Shown in pieces: positions 26,939 to 35,623 of a stretch of DNA of 64,000 bases. The stretch comes from UBA5336 sp039818165. GTDB taxonomy: Bacteria > Pseudomonadota > Alphaproteobacteria > Caulobacterales > Hyphomonadaceae. The stretch is taken from contig JBCBUL010000005.1 of assembly GCA_039818165.1 (NCBI GenBank), positions 1-64,000 on the forward strand. The letters are read 5' to 3'. The notes beneath the pieces are model-generated. The model ran no database searches. It was not told the origin of the DNA and worked only from the letters and a program-made list of their open reading frames with translations. The stretch's first letter is position 1; every line of letters begins with the position of its first letter. A program made the translations under genes and the position numbers.

Positions 26939-27959
26939 GGCGGTTTTGGCTCGGCCTGGTGATAACGCCGCCTTGCGGGCAATCATCGCGGAAGGCTCCC
27001 ATAGTTTCTATGCCGCATCCCGCCTGTTGCCCGCCAAGGTGCGCATGTCGGCCTTCGCGCTCTATGGTTTCTGTCGGGCCTGCGACGACGCCATAGACGA
27101 GACCACTGGCGGCCGCGAGCGGATCGAACGGCTCTACACCCGGCTTGAAAAGGCCTATCGCGGCCAGCCTGAAGAGACCGTCGTCGACCGCACCTTTGCC
27201 GAAACAGTCGCGCGCCATGGCATTCCCGAGACCATTCCCGCGGCTCTGATAGAGGGCCTCGATTGGGACGATAGCGAACGTACCTATCAAACATTGGAAG
27301 ACCTCCACGCCTATGCCGCCCGGGTCGCAGGCACCGTTGGCGCCATGATGGCCCTCGTCATGGGAACACGCTCGCAGACGGCTCTGGCCAGGGCCACCGA
27401 CCTCGGTGCCGCCATGCAACTTACCAATATCGCTCGCGATGTCGGCGAAGATGCCCGGCGCGGGCGGATCTATCTGCCTCTGGAGTGGCTCGCCGAAGAG
27501 GGCATTTCACCCGGCGCGTTCCTCGCGCGGCCCGTAGCGAGCCAGGGCATGCGCCGAACCGTTGAGCGCCTTCTGGGCGAAGCGAGCCGACTCTATTCGC
27601 GCGGGTTATCAGGGGTGGGGTTTCTACCGCCGGGATGTCGCGCGGCAATCCGGGCTGCCGGACTGATCTATGCTGACATCGGCACATCGATCGAACAGGC
27701 CGATTGGGATTCGGTATCCTCGCGGGCACGGGTGACGGGCCCCCGAAAGCTCGCCCTTGTGGGGCAAGCTCTCGCCATGGGACCACTCACGAGCACAGAA
27801 CCCTCCCTCGCGCCCGCGCTGGTAGCAAACCAGTTTCTGATTGATGCTGTCGAACGCTGCCCGCCCCTACAGGTCAAGCCGCGCCTGTCGGACCTAGCGC
27901 CCGTGGATCGTATGCTGGAAGTTTGCCTTCGCTTGAATTCGCGCAATCTCATGGCGTGA
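26931..27959 (+). CDS. crtB: Phytoene synthase
   Basis: A 342-residue squalene/phytoene synthase joining two geranylgeranyl diphosphates to phytoene. Start is GTG at 26931, overlapping the crtI stop (GTGTCTGA). Seen: SHSFYAASRLLPAKVR, the first Asp-rich motif CDDAID, the second DVGEDARRGRIYLP, and LYSRGLSGVGFLP. Length and motifs are typical. Forms an operon with crtI. Confidence 0.95.
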   Translation: MSEAVLARPGDNAALRAIIAEGSHSFYAASRLLPAKVRMSAFALYGFCRACDDAIDETTGGRERIERLYTRLEKAYRGQPEETVVDRTFAETVARHGIPETIPAALIEGLDWDDSERTYQTLEDLHAYAARVAGTVGAMMALVMGTRSQTALARATDLGAAMQLTNIARDVGEDARRGRIYLPLEWLAEEGISPGAFLARPVASQGMRRTVERLLGEASRLYSRGLSGVGFLPPGCRAAIRAAGLIYADIGTSIEQADWDSVSSRARVTGPRKLALVGQALAMGPLTSTEPSLAPALVANQFLIDAVERCPPLQVKPRLSDLAPVDRMLEVCLRLNSRNLMA

Positions 27960-27984
27960 GACCGGCCCCGGGAGCCAACACGCC

Positions 27985-28131
27985 ATGAAAGACATGCTCT
28001 TCGGCATAGAAATGCTTGCCTTCTACGGCATCATTCTCGGCTTCGCTTTCTGGGAACTCTGGAAAGTCAGTAAACTGACGGACAATAAAAAGACGCCTGC
28101 GCCCGAAGAGAATGAAACGCCGGACGAATAG
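27985..28131 (+). CDS. 48-residue predicted single-pass membrane protein after crtB
   Basis: A small ORF with ATG at 27985 and a GGGAG ribosome binding site, encoding one hydrophobic helix (about residues 5-26, MLAFYGIILGFAFWELW) and a charged tail of Lys, Pro and Glu. It is 25 bases after crtB on the same strand and convergent with crtC. A short membrane helix inside the PGC suggests a role in the photosynthetic membrane or carotenoid enzyme complex, but no family is recognised. Coding status is moderately supported by the start, hydrophobic pattern and position. Confidence 0.5.
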   Translation: MKDMLFGIEMLAFYGIILGFAFWELWKVSKLTDNKKTPAPEENETPDE

Positions 28132-28206
28132 GCTTTCGCTAATCGCAAAAGCGCGGCGATAGGTCAGCGAACCGAACACATTCTCGAGCACACGCGTCCG
28201 CAGCGC

Positions 28207-29130
28207 CTATCCCGCAAGCCGAGGCATTCGAAACGGGAGCAGCGCCTTGACGATCTGACGCTTCAATCGGTCTCCCGCGAAGCTTTCATAGATTCCGACC
28301 CGGGATGTTCCCAGGATTTGGGCCTCAATTACCGATCGCGCATAAAACGGCGTATCTTCGAACGTGCGCAGGTGGCGTGGGGTAGAGTTCGACTCTGCCC
28401 GTGTAGGCCTTGAAATGCGCCAGATGCGTGTGTCAGGCAGCTTTGTGCGCGTCGGCGGCTGGAACGGCTCCACAAGGCCGTCCGCGCCAAACCGCAGGGC
28501 GAGCGATCGGCCCTCACCAATTCGCGGATCCGTATTGTAAAGGACTGCCGTTTTCCCTCCTCCAAGGTCGTACCGCGACCAGTCCCACTGCTGGAACCCT
28601 TCTTCGAGGGGCTCAGCGCCTTGATTGGAGTCGAGATATCCGCGCCCGCGCCAGGTCAGCCCAGGGTGGGTAAAGTCCACAGTCACGTCGGCATTGGGAT
28701 TGAGGGGGGCCCAACGATGCGCGCCTGTATCATCAAGCGCATAAGCGCCGCTGAGAAGGCTTTCAAAATTCACTGCAATGCGCCCGCGCAGCGGATAGGG
28801 CACCGGAGCGCATCGTTCGTGCACGTCGATGGTGAGGCAGGTGCCGTCCCAATTCAGCGCGCTGTTGTTGACCTGAAAACGCTCCGGGGTCGCCTGAACC
28901 TGTCCCCGACCCCGTTCAGTCATGGCCCAGCGGCCCGCCCGCGGCCGGTACAGCGCAACATTGATGGAACAGTGATTGAAGGGGTCACGGCGTCCGGACC
29001 AGGCGTAATAGGGCGAGAACACGCTGCCGATGAAGGCAATCATGGTCAGGCCATTGCGGCCATCCTCGCTCAGTGCGTCGAGATACCACCAGGCATAGCC
29101 ACCCGGGGTAACGGCAAGGTCGAACCGCAA
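28207..29130 (-). CDS. crtC: Carotenoid 1,2-hydratase
   Basis: A carotenoid hydratase adding water to the end group of neurosporene or lycopene to form 1-hydroxy products. The frame continues upstream over crtD, but homology to CrtC begins around LRFDLAVTPGGYAWWYLDAL, so I place the start at TTG 29128-29130 (about 307 residues, within the family range). Seen: LTMIAFIGSVFSPYYAWSGR, NHCSINVALY, and HRWAPLNPNADV. It overlaps the 3' end of crtD by 61 bases and would be coupled to it. Start codon is uncertain. Confidence 0.88.
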   Translation of the reverse strand: MRFDLAVTPGGYAWWYLDALSEDGRNGLTMIAFIGSVFSPYYAWSGRRDPFNHCSINVALYRPRAGRWAMTERGRGQVQATPERFQVNNSALNWDGTCLTIDVHERCAPVPYPLRGRIAVNFESLLSGAYALDDTGAHRWAPLNPNADVTVDFTHPGLTWRGRGYLDSNQGAEPLEEGFQQWDWSRYDLGGGKTAVLYNTDPRIGEGRSLALRFGADGLVEPFQPPTRTKLPDTRIWRISRPTRAESNSTPRHLRTFEDTPFYARSVIEAQILGTSRVGIYESFAGDRLKRQIVKALLPFRMPRLAG

Positions 29131-30599
29131 TCCTTGAGAATCGCCTGCGCAGCTGCTTTGCCCGACAGCGCCGCCATCGGCGCCCCCGGTCCCGGATGTA
29201 CGCTGCCCCCGGCCAGGTACAGCCCCTTCAGGCGAGTTCGTGCCCCAGGTCTCTGGAAACTCGCGCGCCATCCATGGCTCGCCATGCCGTAGAGCGCCCC
29301 GCCCGTGGCCGGAAACAGGGCGTTGAAATCCGTCGGCGTGGTGGCCACTGCCGTCTCCAGACCGGTCTCCAGCGTCAGGCCGCATCGCCCGAGCAGTCCC
29401 AGCATCCTGTCTTGGCATTGGGTAATCTCCTCGGCTGTGTAGGTATGGGCATCGCCCGTCGGTGGGGCGTTGATCAGGCAGAACAGGCGCTCGGCCCCGC
29501 TTGCTGCTTGCAGGCCCGGAGCACGGTCAGGGGCGCAGATATACGTCGTCGGGTCAGCCGGGACGTCGCCCCGCTCGAAAACGGCTTCAAACTCGGCGGC
29601 ATAGTCGTCAGAGAAAAACACAGTGTGCATGTCCAGCGGCACGCCTGCGGGCTTTGCCACCATGGACCACGTCATTGCCGACTGCGAGCGTTGCATGTCG
29701 CTGGGCAAGGTCACGGCACGGGCGCCAGCGGGTCCAAGCGCACCTGTCGCAAGGGCGGCAGCATCTCCGTTCATCACAACAAGCTCGGCCGGACGGGTTT
29801 CGCCGGATGCAAGGCGGATCCCGGTAACCCGCCCGCCCGTCTCCACCACGCGATCGACATCGGCGCCGAAATGGAAGGTCACGCCATTGCGCTCGCACAC
29901 GCGGTGCAGCGCCTCGGCGATGGACTGCATACCGCCGTCCAAGGCCCAGACGCCTTCTTGCTCCACATGTGCAATCAGCATCAGCGTGGCCGGGGCGCGG
30001 AAGGGCGAGGCACCGCAATAGGTGGCGTAGCGACCGAAAAGCTGTTGTAGGCGCGGATCCGAAAAACTGCGGGAAAGCGCGCCCCAAAGCGTTGAGAACG
30101 GGGACGTGTTCAGCAGCGCCATGGGCGACTGACGGGCAATAAGTCCGGCAAAACTCGGCTTCTGGCTGCGCAGGAAGGGCTCGCGCAGGGTCTCAAAAAC
30201 ATCGCGGGTTTTGCTGCAAAACGCCCGGTAATTGTCAGCGTCCCTGGGACCTGCGAACGCCGCAATGGCCTCTGCGCTGCGCTCTCTGTCAGCGAACAGG
30301 TCGAGGCTGGAGCCGTCCGGCCAGTAATGGCGTGCCAGGACGCTCAGCTGTTTCAGCGTGACTTCTTCGTCCAGCTCCGCGCCGGCAAGGGCCATAACCT
30401 CCCGGAACGCCCAATCCATGGTGAACACTGTCGGGCCGGAATCGATCCTCGCGCCGCCAATATCGATCTGACGGACCTTCCCGCCGGGCCGAGCCGCGCG
30501 TTCGTAGACGTCGACGTCAAAGTGCCTCGACAGGATGGCCGCGGCCGAAAGCCCGCCGATTCCAGCGCCAATGATCGCAATGCGAGGACCCAATCCCAC
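29070..30599 (-). CDS. crtD: Methoxyneurosporene / 1-hydroxycarotenoid desaturase
   Basis: A 509-residue FAD desaturase of the CrtD group that makes the 3,4 double bond after hydration. Seen: RIAIIGAGIGGLSAAAIL, YERAARPGGKVRQ, IDSGPTVFTMDW, and the C-terminal LYLAGGSVHPGPGAPMAALSG. GTG start at 30597-30599; the start codon sits 8 bases from a PpsR-like operator pair shared with divergent crtE. Its C-terminal tail extends into the crtC reading region. Confidence 0.93.
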   Translation of the reverse strand: MGLGPRIAIIGAGIGGLSAAAILSRHFDVDVYERAARPGGKVRQIDIGGARIDSGPTVFTMDWAFREVMALAGAELDEEVTLKQLSVLARHYWPDGSSLDLFADRERSAEAIAAFAGPRDADNYRAFCSKTRDVFETLREPFLRSQKPSFAGLIARQSPMALLNTSPFSTLWGALSRSFSDPRLQQLFGRYATYCGASPFRAPATLMLIAHVEQEGVWALDGGMQSIAEALHRVCERNGVTFHFGADVDRVVETGGRVTGIRLASGETRPAELVVMNGDAAALATGALGPAGARAVTLPSDMQRSQSAMTWSMVAKPAGVPLDMHTVFFSDDYAAEFEAVFERGDVPADPTTYICAPDRAPGLQAASGAERLFCLINAPPTGDAHTYTAEEITQCQDRMLGLLGRCGLTLETGLETAVATTPTDFNALFPATGGALYGMASHGWRASFQRPGARTRLKGLYLAGGSVHPGPGAPMAALSGKAAAQAILKDCGSTLPLPRVAMPGGISTH

Positions 30600-30607
30600 G
30601 ATCTGAG

Positions 30608-30650
30608 TGTCCTTTCAAATTGACACTCAAATTGTCCACAACAATTGACA
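30608..30650. promoter_or_regulatory. Tandem PpsR operators between crtD and crtE
   Basis: Two perfect TGT-N12-ACA sites at 30608-30625 and 30633-30650, 7 bases apart. PpsR/CrtJ binds such pairs cooperatively in purple bacteria with a 7-8 base gap, so this divergent promoter is very likely under PpsR control. Inner half-sites form GACA-N7-TGTC. Confidence 0.85.
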
Positions 30651-30694
30651 AATGTAAACGTCTTTGGAACCTTACGCGTCGAAGGAGACTCCCC

Positions 30695-31573
30695 ATGGAC
30701 GCTGATGCCTTGATCGAGTGGGCGCTTGAGAGCGCAGTCTCTGAAAGCGAAAGCCCGCCTGGACCACCGCTACTCGCCAGCGCAATTCGCCATGCCGTGT
30801 TTCCCGGCGGCGCGCGTGTTCGGCCGCAGCTTTGCCTCGCGGTGGCAGCGGCTTGCAATGCGGGCAGCAAAGACGAATTGATGGTCAGTGCGGGTGCGGG
30901 AGCGTCACTGGAACTGCTCCATTGTGCCTCGCTGGTCCATGACGATCTGCCCTGTTTCGATGGCGCTGATGTGCGCCGGGGTAAGCCGTCGGTCCATGTG
31001 GCGTTTGGCGAGCCGATTGCGCTGCTGGCCGGCGATGCCCTGATTGTGATGGCGTTCTCGACCTTGGCGCGTTCAACGGTAGGCACGCCGGAAACCCTCG
31101 CCCGGCTTCTGCCCATCGTCACAGCTGCTGTGGGCGCCCCCCATGGGATTGTGGCCGGACAGGCCTGGGAGAGCGAACCTGGTGTGGAGACCGATGCCTA
31201 TCACCGGGCTAAAACGGGCGCGCTGTTCATTGGCGCCGCCGAAGCCGGCGCAGCGTCCGTCGGCGCGGACCCAACTCCCTGGCGCAAGCTGGGCGAGCAC
31301 CTTGGCGATGCCTACCAGGTAGCCGATGATCTGCGCGACATGCTTCTGGATGAAGAGGCGCTGGGTAAGCCAGCCGGCCAGGATGCCAAGTGCGCCAGGC
31401 CCAATGCAGCAAGCGATTTGGGCCCGCGGGCGGCGATGGCCAAGCTGAACGGTTTGATCGAAGCCGCGGCTGATAGCGTGCCTGACTGTGAGGGCGCTCC
31501 GGCTCTGCGCAATCTGGTGCATGCCCAGGCATCCCGGCTGATTCCTGCCAGTCTGGCCCACGCATTGGCGTGA
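30695..31573 (+). CDS. crtE: Geranylgeranyl diphosphate synthase
   Basis: A 292-residue prenyltransferase condensing IPP with allylic diphosphates to GGPP. ATG at 30695 follows a strong GAAGGAG ribosome binding site; a longer frame from 30620 would include the operators. Seen: first Asp-rich motif DDLPCFDGADVRRGKPS, GDALIVMAF, and second motif DDLRDMLLDEEALGK. The stop overlaps the crtF GTG start. Confidence 0.95.
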   Translation: MDADALIEWALESAVSESESPPGPPLLASAIRHAVFPGGARVRPQLCLAVAAACNAGSKDELMVSAGAGASLELLHCASLVHDDLPCFDGADVRRGKPSVHVAFGEPIALLAGDALIVMAFSTLARSTVGTPETLARLLPIVTAAVGAPHGIVAGQAWESEPGVETDAYHRAKTGALFIGAAEAGAASVGADPTPWRKLGEHLGDAYQVADDLRDMLLDEEALGKPAGQDAKCARPNAASDLGPRAAMAKLNGLIEAAADSVPDCEGAPALRNLVHAQASRLIPASLAHALA

Positions 31574-32709
31574 CGACGACACCGGTCCCAACGCCGCCCG
31601 CCATGGGAATCTCGCACCGTCTCCGGCGCTGGCGCAATGCCCTCTTGTCGAGCCCAAAATTCCAGGAAGCGGCGGTCTCGAACCCGTTCACGCGCCCAAA
31701 AGCTCGCGCCGAAGCAGCGAAACTGTTCAATCTCTGCACCGGGTTTGTGCATTCCCAGGTGCTGTTGGCCTGTGTCCAACTGGACCTGATTTCAAAAATC
31801 GCGGCGCGCCCCATGGATATCGGCGAGGCTGCGTCTGCAATGGACCTGCCGCTGGATGGTGCGGAGCGCCTGCTGAAGGCCGCGGCGTCACTGCAGCTGC
31901 TGAGCCAACAATCGGATGGACGATACACCCTGGGCGATCTTGGGGCCTCGCTCATGGGCAACCCGTCGGTCCTGGCGATGATCCGTCACCATGGCGATCT
32001 TTACAAAGATCTCGCTGATCCGGTGGCACTGCTCCGCCGGGAGGGACCGCCCACACGGCTCTCCCAATTCTGGGGCTACGCAGCAGCGGACTCGCCAAGT
32101 GAAGCCGCCCGGGACAGCGCCGCAGAGTACAGCGCGCTTATGGCCGAAACCCAGGCCTTCATCGCACGCGATGTGATGGCAGCTCACGACCTTTCCACAT
32201 ACGCACACATTATGGACTTGGGCGGGGGAACGGGCGCGTTCCTCTCTGCCGTGGCGCACGCCCACCCCAGCCCGCAGCTTACGCTTTGCGACCTGCCACC
32301 CGTTGCTGAACTCGCCGAGCAGATGTTCCGCGAAACAAGCCTCAACTCACGAATACGCGCCATCGGCGTCGATTTCACAAAAGACCCGGTTCCAGAGGGC
32401 GCCGACCTGATCACGCTGGTGCGCATTCTCCATGACCATGATAATGGACCCGTTCGGGGCCTGTTGAACAAGGTTCGGCGAGCTCTCCCGGCCGGTGGAC
32501 GTCTGCTGATTGCTGAACCCATGGCAGGTACGCCCGGAGCTGAAGCCATGGGCGACGCCTATTTCGGGCTTTATCTGTGGGCTATGGGATCTGGCCGCGC
32601 GCGCAAACGCAACGAACTGACCGAAATGCTTCACGAGGCTGGGTTTGGCCAGGTTCGTGAGGCGAAGACGCGCCAACCCCTGTTGGTGCGTGTCCTAATT
32701 GCAGAATAG
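31570..32709 (+). CDS. crtF: Hydroxyneurosporene-O-methyltransferase (carotenoid O-methyltransferase)
   Basis: A 379-residue SAM-dependent O-methyltransferase with an N-terminal dimerisation region and a C-terminal catalytic domain. GTG start overlaps crtE TGA. Seen: SAM motif IMDLGGGTGAFLSAVA near residue 218, TLCDLPPV, and the LVRILHDHDN catalytic-His segment. It makes the terminal methoxy groups of spheroidene or spirilloxanthin-type carotenoids. Confidence 0.93.
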   Translation: MTTTPVPTPPAMGISHRLRRWRNALLSSPKFQEAAVSNPFTRPKARAEAAKLFNLCTGFVHSQVLLACVQLDLISKIAARPMDIGEAASAMDLPLDGAERLLKAAASLQLLSQQSDGRYTLGDLGASLMGNPSVLAMIRHHGDLYKDLADPVALLRREGPPTRLSQFWGYAAADSPSEAARDSAAEYSALMAETQAFIARDVMAAHDLSTYAHIMDLGGGTGAFLSAVAHAHPSPQLTLCDLPPVAELAEQMFRETSLNSRIRAIGVDFTKDPVPEGADLITLVRILHDHDNGPVRGLLNKVRRALPAGGRLLIAEPMAGTPGAEAMGDAYFGLYLWAMGSGRARKRNELTEMLHEAGFGQVREAKTRQPLLVRVLIAE

Positions 32710-32742
32710 TTCGTCGGTTCGGCGCCGAGCAACTCTAGCGGA

Positions 32743-33348
32743 CTAGACCGAATTTTCGCCAAGTGATGCGTAGCGCGCCGCCAATTCATCAGCCAGGCGC
32801 CGGGCATCATCAATCTCGGCATTAAACGCCTCAATGGCGGTATCCGCTGGGGCGGACTGGGACGTGCGCTCACCAACAGTTTCGAGTGCTCCGGCGAAGG
32901 CGCGACTGGCGCGCTGGGCCCGCACAAGCGCGCGCTCAAAGCTGGTGACATCACTGCGCTGCGTTTCCACCGTTTGATCGTTCAGGACCTTGCGCGCCTC
33001 GCCTGCGACTTGTTCCAGCCCTTCGCGCGCAGCATTCGCGTCGTCGGCAATCGTCATGAGATGCACAGAGGGAGCGACGGAAAGATCACTGAACGCATCG
33101 GCATATGATGTGGCCGTTTCCGTATCGGACTGGCCGTGCATCAAGATGGAGGCAAGGTTTGCAAATCCGTTGGAAGCTTCCACCCAACCCTCAGATTCGA
33201 GACGTTCGCAAAAGGTGTCGGATGCGGTTCGCAGGGCCGTCTGTTTTGCGCTGAGCGAGGTTTCCACGGTCGCCTCACCAGGCACCACGGACACTGTTGC
33301 ACACCCCGCCAACACCAAAAGGGTGGCTCCCAAAAAAACGCTACGCAT
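32743..33348 (-). CDS. Small lipoprotein of unknown function
   Basis: A 201-residue lipoprotein from the ATG at 33346-33348: signal peptide MRSVFLGATLLVLAGC with lipobox LAGC near residue 16, then a helical, Ala/Glu-rich soluble part with no recognised domain. It is convergent with crtF and divergent from the proline iminopeptidase gene 110 bases away. The upstream extension to 33513 has no export signal and is not likely coding. Function unknown. Confidence 0.75.
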   Translation of the reverse strand: MRSVFLGATLLVLAGCATVSVVPGEATVETSLSAKQTALRTASDTFCERLESEGWVEASNGFANLASILMHGQSDTETATSYADAFSDLSVAPSVHLMTIADDANAAREGLEQVAGEARKVLNDQTVETQRSDVTSFERALVRAQRASRAFAGALETVGERTSQSAPADTAIEAFNAEIDDARRLADELAARYASLGENSV

Positions 33349-33457
33349 GTACACCGCCGCCAAGTCGTAATGTTCCCCACCGCCACCATGAGTGACATGT
33401 GAGAAATCGCCCGTCCAGCCTTTATTCCCAGCGTAAGTGCAGATAGGTGAAGAGGTT

Positions 33458-34435
33458 ATGAACACAGTGCCAACACGGCGGACTTTATACCCGCGACATG
33501 CAGCCCGCCGCACCGGCCATCTGCGCGTATCAGATCTCCACGAGATTTATTTCGAAGAAAGCGGGAATCCAAACGGCGTTCCAGTCGTCGCAGTCCATGG
33601 CGGCCCTGGGGGTGGCTCAAGCCCTGAAATGCGGAGATTTTTTGATCAGTCAAAGTACAGGATCATACTCTATGATCAGCGAGGGTGCGGTCGCTCCCGC
33701 CCCGCATCTGAACTTCGCGAAAACACCACCTGGGACTTGGTCGCCGATATGGAGGCCCTGCGCACCCATTTGGGTGTGGAGAAATGGGTGGTGTTCGGCG
33801 GCTCCTGGGGGTCAACCCTTTCGCTTTCCTATGCGGTGACCCATCCAGAACGAACGCTGGGCCTGCTTCTGAGGGGTATTTTCCTCATCACTGAGTCGGA
33901 GATTCGCTGGTTCTATCAGGAAGGCGCCTCGCGACTCTTCCCCGATGCCTTTGACCGTTACATGGCCCCGATTCCCGAAGACGAACGCGGCGATCTGGTG
34001 AGCGCGTTCCACAAACGCCTGACAGGCGACGATGCCGGGGCACGCATTGAAGCGGCCCGGGCATGGGCCCGCTGGGAAGGCGAAACCCTCTCTCTGCGCG
34101 GCGCCCTGCGCACACCTCCGCGTTTTGACGAGGACGATTTCCTCGACGCATTCGCCCGCATCGAATGCCACTACTTCGTGAACAAGGGCTTCTTCGACAC
34201 CGATGGCTGGCTTTTGCAGCAAGCCGCAAGTGTGCTGCAGGGCCGCATCCCCGGGGTCATTGTCCATGGCCGCTATGATGTCGTGACGCCGCTTTCATCG
34301 GCCTGGGCGCTCAAAAAAGCCTGGCCGGACGCGCAGTTGCACATTGTGCCCGATGCGGGTCATTCCAGCCTCGAGCCTGGGATTGTCGACCAGCTGATCC
34401 GCGCATCAGACAGGTTTGCGGAGATGTTCGGCTAA
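33458..34435 (+). CDS. pip: Prolyl aminopeptidase (proline iminopeptidase)
   Basis: A 325-residue alpha/beta-hydrolase that releases N-terminal proline from peptides. I start at ATG 33458 (AGGTGA and AGAGG upstream) rather than GTG 33437. Seen: VVAVHGGPGGGSSPEMRRFFD, DQRGCGRSRPASE, the nucleophile VFGGSWGSTLSLSYA, WARWEGETLSL, and the Asp and His in GRYDVVTPLS and DAGHSSLEPG. Unusual companion within a PGC; the ATP-grasp gene follows 30 bases later on the same strand. Confidence 0.93.
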   Translation: MNTVPTRRTLYPRHAARRTGHLRVSDLHEIYFEESGNPNGVPVVAVHGGPGGGSSPEMRRFFDQSKYRIILYDQRGCGRSRPASELRENTTWDLVADMEALRTHLGVEKWVVFGGSWGSTLSLSYAVTHPERTLGLLLRGIFLITESEIRWFYQEGASRLFPDAFDRYMAPIPEDERGDLVSAFHKRLTGDDAGARIEAARAWARWEGETLSLRGALRTPPRFDEDDFLDAFARIECHYFVNKGFFDTDGWLLQQAASVLQGRIPGVIVHGRYDVVTPLSSAWALKKAWPDAQLHIVPDAGHSSLEPGIVDQLIRASDRFAEMFG

Positions 34436-34465
34436 GATGCAGGCACTCCGCAGTCGGCCCGGCAA

Positions 34466-35623
34466 GTGACTTCAACCGTCCTTCTCACTCTGGGGCGATT
34501 GCCCAAGGCACTGGAAGTCGCCCGGGCGCTGAAAGGGGGCGGCTGCCGCGTTTTGATTGCGGAACCGTACAAACGCCATCTCAGCTCTCCGTCCAAACAT
34601 GTGGATGCCTGTTTCCAGGTTCCCACACCGGTTCGCGATGAAGCTGGCTATCTGGAGGCACTGGAAAAGATCACCCGTCGTGAAAACGTGGATGTTGTTG
34701 TGCCGGTATCGGAAGAGGCAATGTTCGCTGCCGGGCTCAAGGACCGCCTTTCAGACGAGGTGAGCTTCTTCGGGCCGGGCCGCGACCTGATCCGATCGCT
34801 CCACGACAAGGCAAAATTCGTAGAGCAGGCTCGAAGCATGGGCCTGACGGTTCCTGAGACCCACGGGCTTGGCACACTCGAAGCTGATGACCTCGTTGCG
34901 CGGAGCGATGTGGTGGTGAAGGAGGTCTATTCCAGTGCAGGAGTGGGCGTTACGTTCATAGCACGCGGGTCGGACCTCCCAAGAGTGGGCCCAGCGCCTG
35001 CAATCGTCCAGGCGCGGCTTCCGGGCCGGGCACGCAACACGGTGTCGCTGGTCCATGAAGGCCGGTTGATCGGTACGGTCGCCTATGAAGGCACCGTCAT
35101 GTCCCATACGGTGAGTGTGGCTTTCCGGCGGATCGAGGCACCGGACCTGGACGAATGGATCACGGTATTTGCGCGCGAGACCGGATACACCGGGTTCCTC
35201 GCCTTCGACTTCATCGATGATGCCGCCGGTATTCCCCATGCGATCGAGTGCAATCCGCGAGCAAATAGCGGCGTGCACTATTTCGACCCCCAAGGTCTGG
35301 CTGACGCCATATTGGATCCGGAGGGCACCGAGGCCGTCGGCCACAAGCCGGATATTCTCATGCAGCAATTCTATCCGTGCCTGACCGAGGCCCAGGGCGC
35401 CATGTTCAAGCCCTCGAAGCGCGCGGAAGCCTGGCACTTTTTGCGGAACTCAAAGGATGTGACCTGGCAGCGCCAAGACCCCTGGCCCTTCATCCTGATG
35501 ACGTTCACAAGCTGGGAGATCCTGCGTCGGTCCATTTTCAAGGGCGAAAGTTTTGGCGAAGCGGCCGTTGCCGATATCGCCTGGGACGGAAGCGAGCAGC
35601 TTGTGCCTAGGCCAGAGCTGTGA
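34466..35623 (+). CDS. ATP-grasp domain protein, carboxylate-amine ligase-like
   Basis: A 385-residue protein with a GTG start. Seen: an N-terminal Rossmann-like pre-ATP-grasp domain (VLLTLGRLPKALEVARALK, residues 4-22), a middle segment DVVVPVSEEAMFAAGLKD, ATP-binding strands around VVVKEVYSSAGVGV (near 150), and the C-terminal FDFIDDAAGIPHAIECNPRA with the metal-binding Glu and Asn of IECNPR. The family ligates carboxylates to amines or thiols using ATP, but the substrate is unknown. It sits right after pip and convergent with a P450 inside the PGC. Its stop overlaps the P450 gene end by 17 bases. Confidence 0.82.
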   Translation: MTSTVLLTLGRLPKALEVARALKGGGCRVLIAEPYKRHLSSPSKHVDACFQVPTPVRDEAGYLEALEKITRRENVDVVVPVSEEAMFAAGLKDRLSDEVSFFGPGRDLIRSLHDKAKFVEQARSMGLTVPETHGLGTLEADDLVARSDVVVKEVYSSAGVGVTFIARGSDLPRVGPAPAIVQARLPGRARNTVSLVHEGRLIGTVAYEGTVMSHTVSVAFRRIEAPDLDEWITVFARETGYTGFLAFDFIDDAAGIPHAIECNPRANSGVHYFDPQGLADAILDPEGTEAVGHKPDILMQQFYPCLTEAQGAMFKPSKRAEAWHFLRNSKDVTWQRQDPWPFILMTFTSWEILRRSIFKGESFGEAAVADIAWDGSEQLVPRPEL

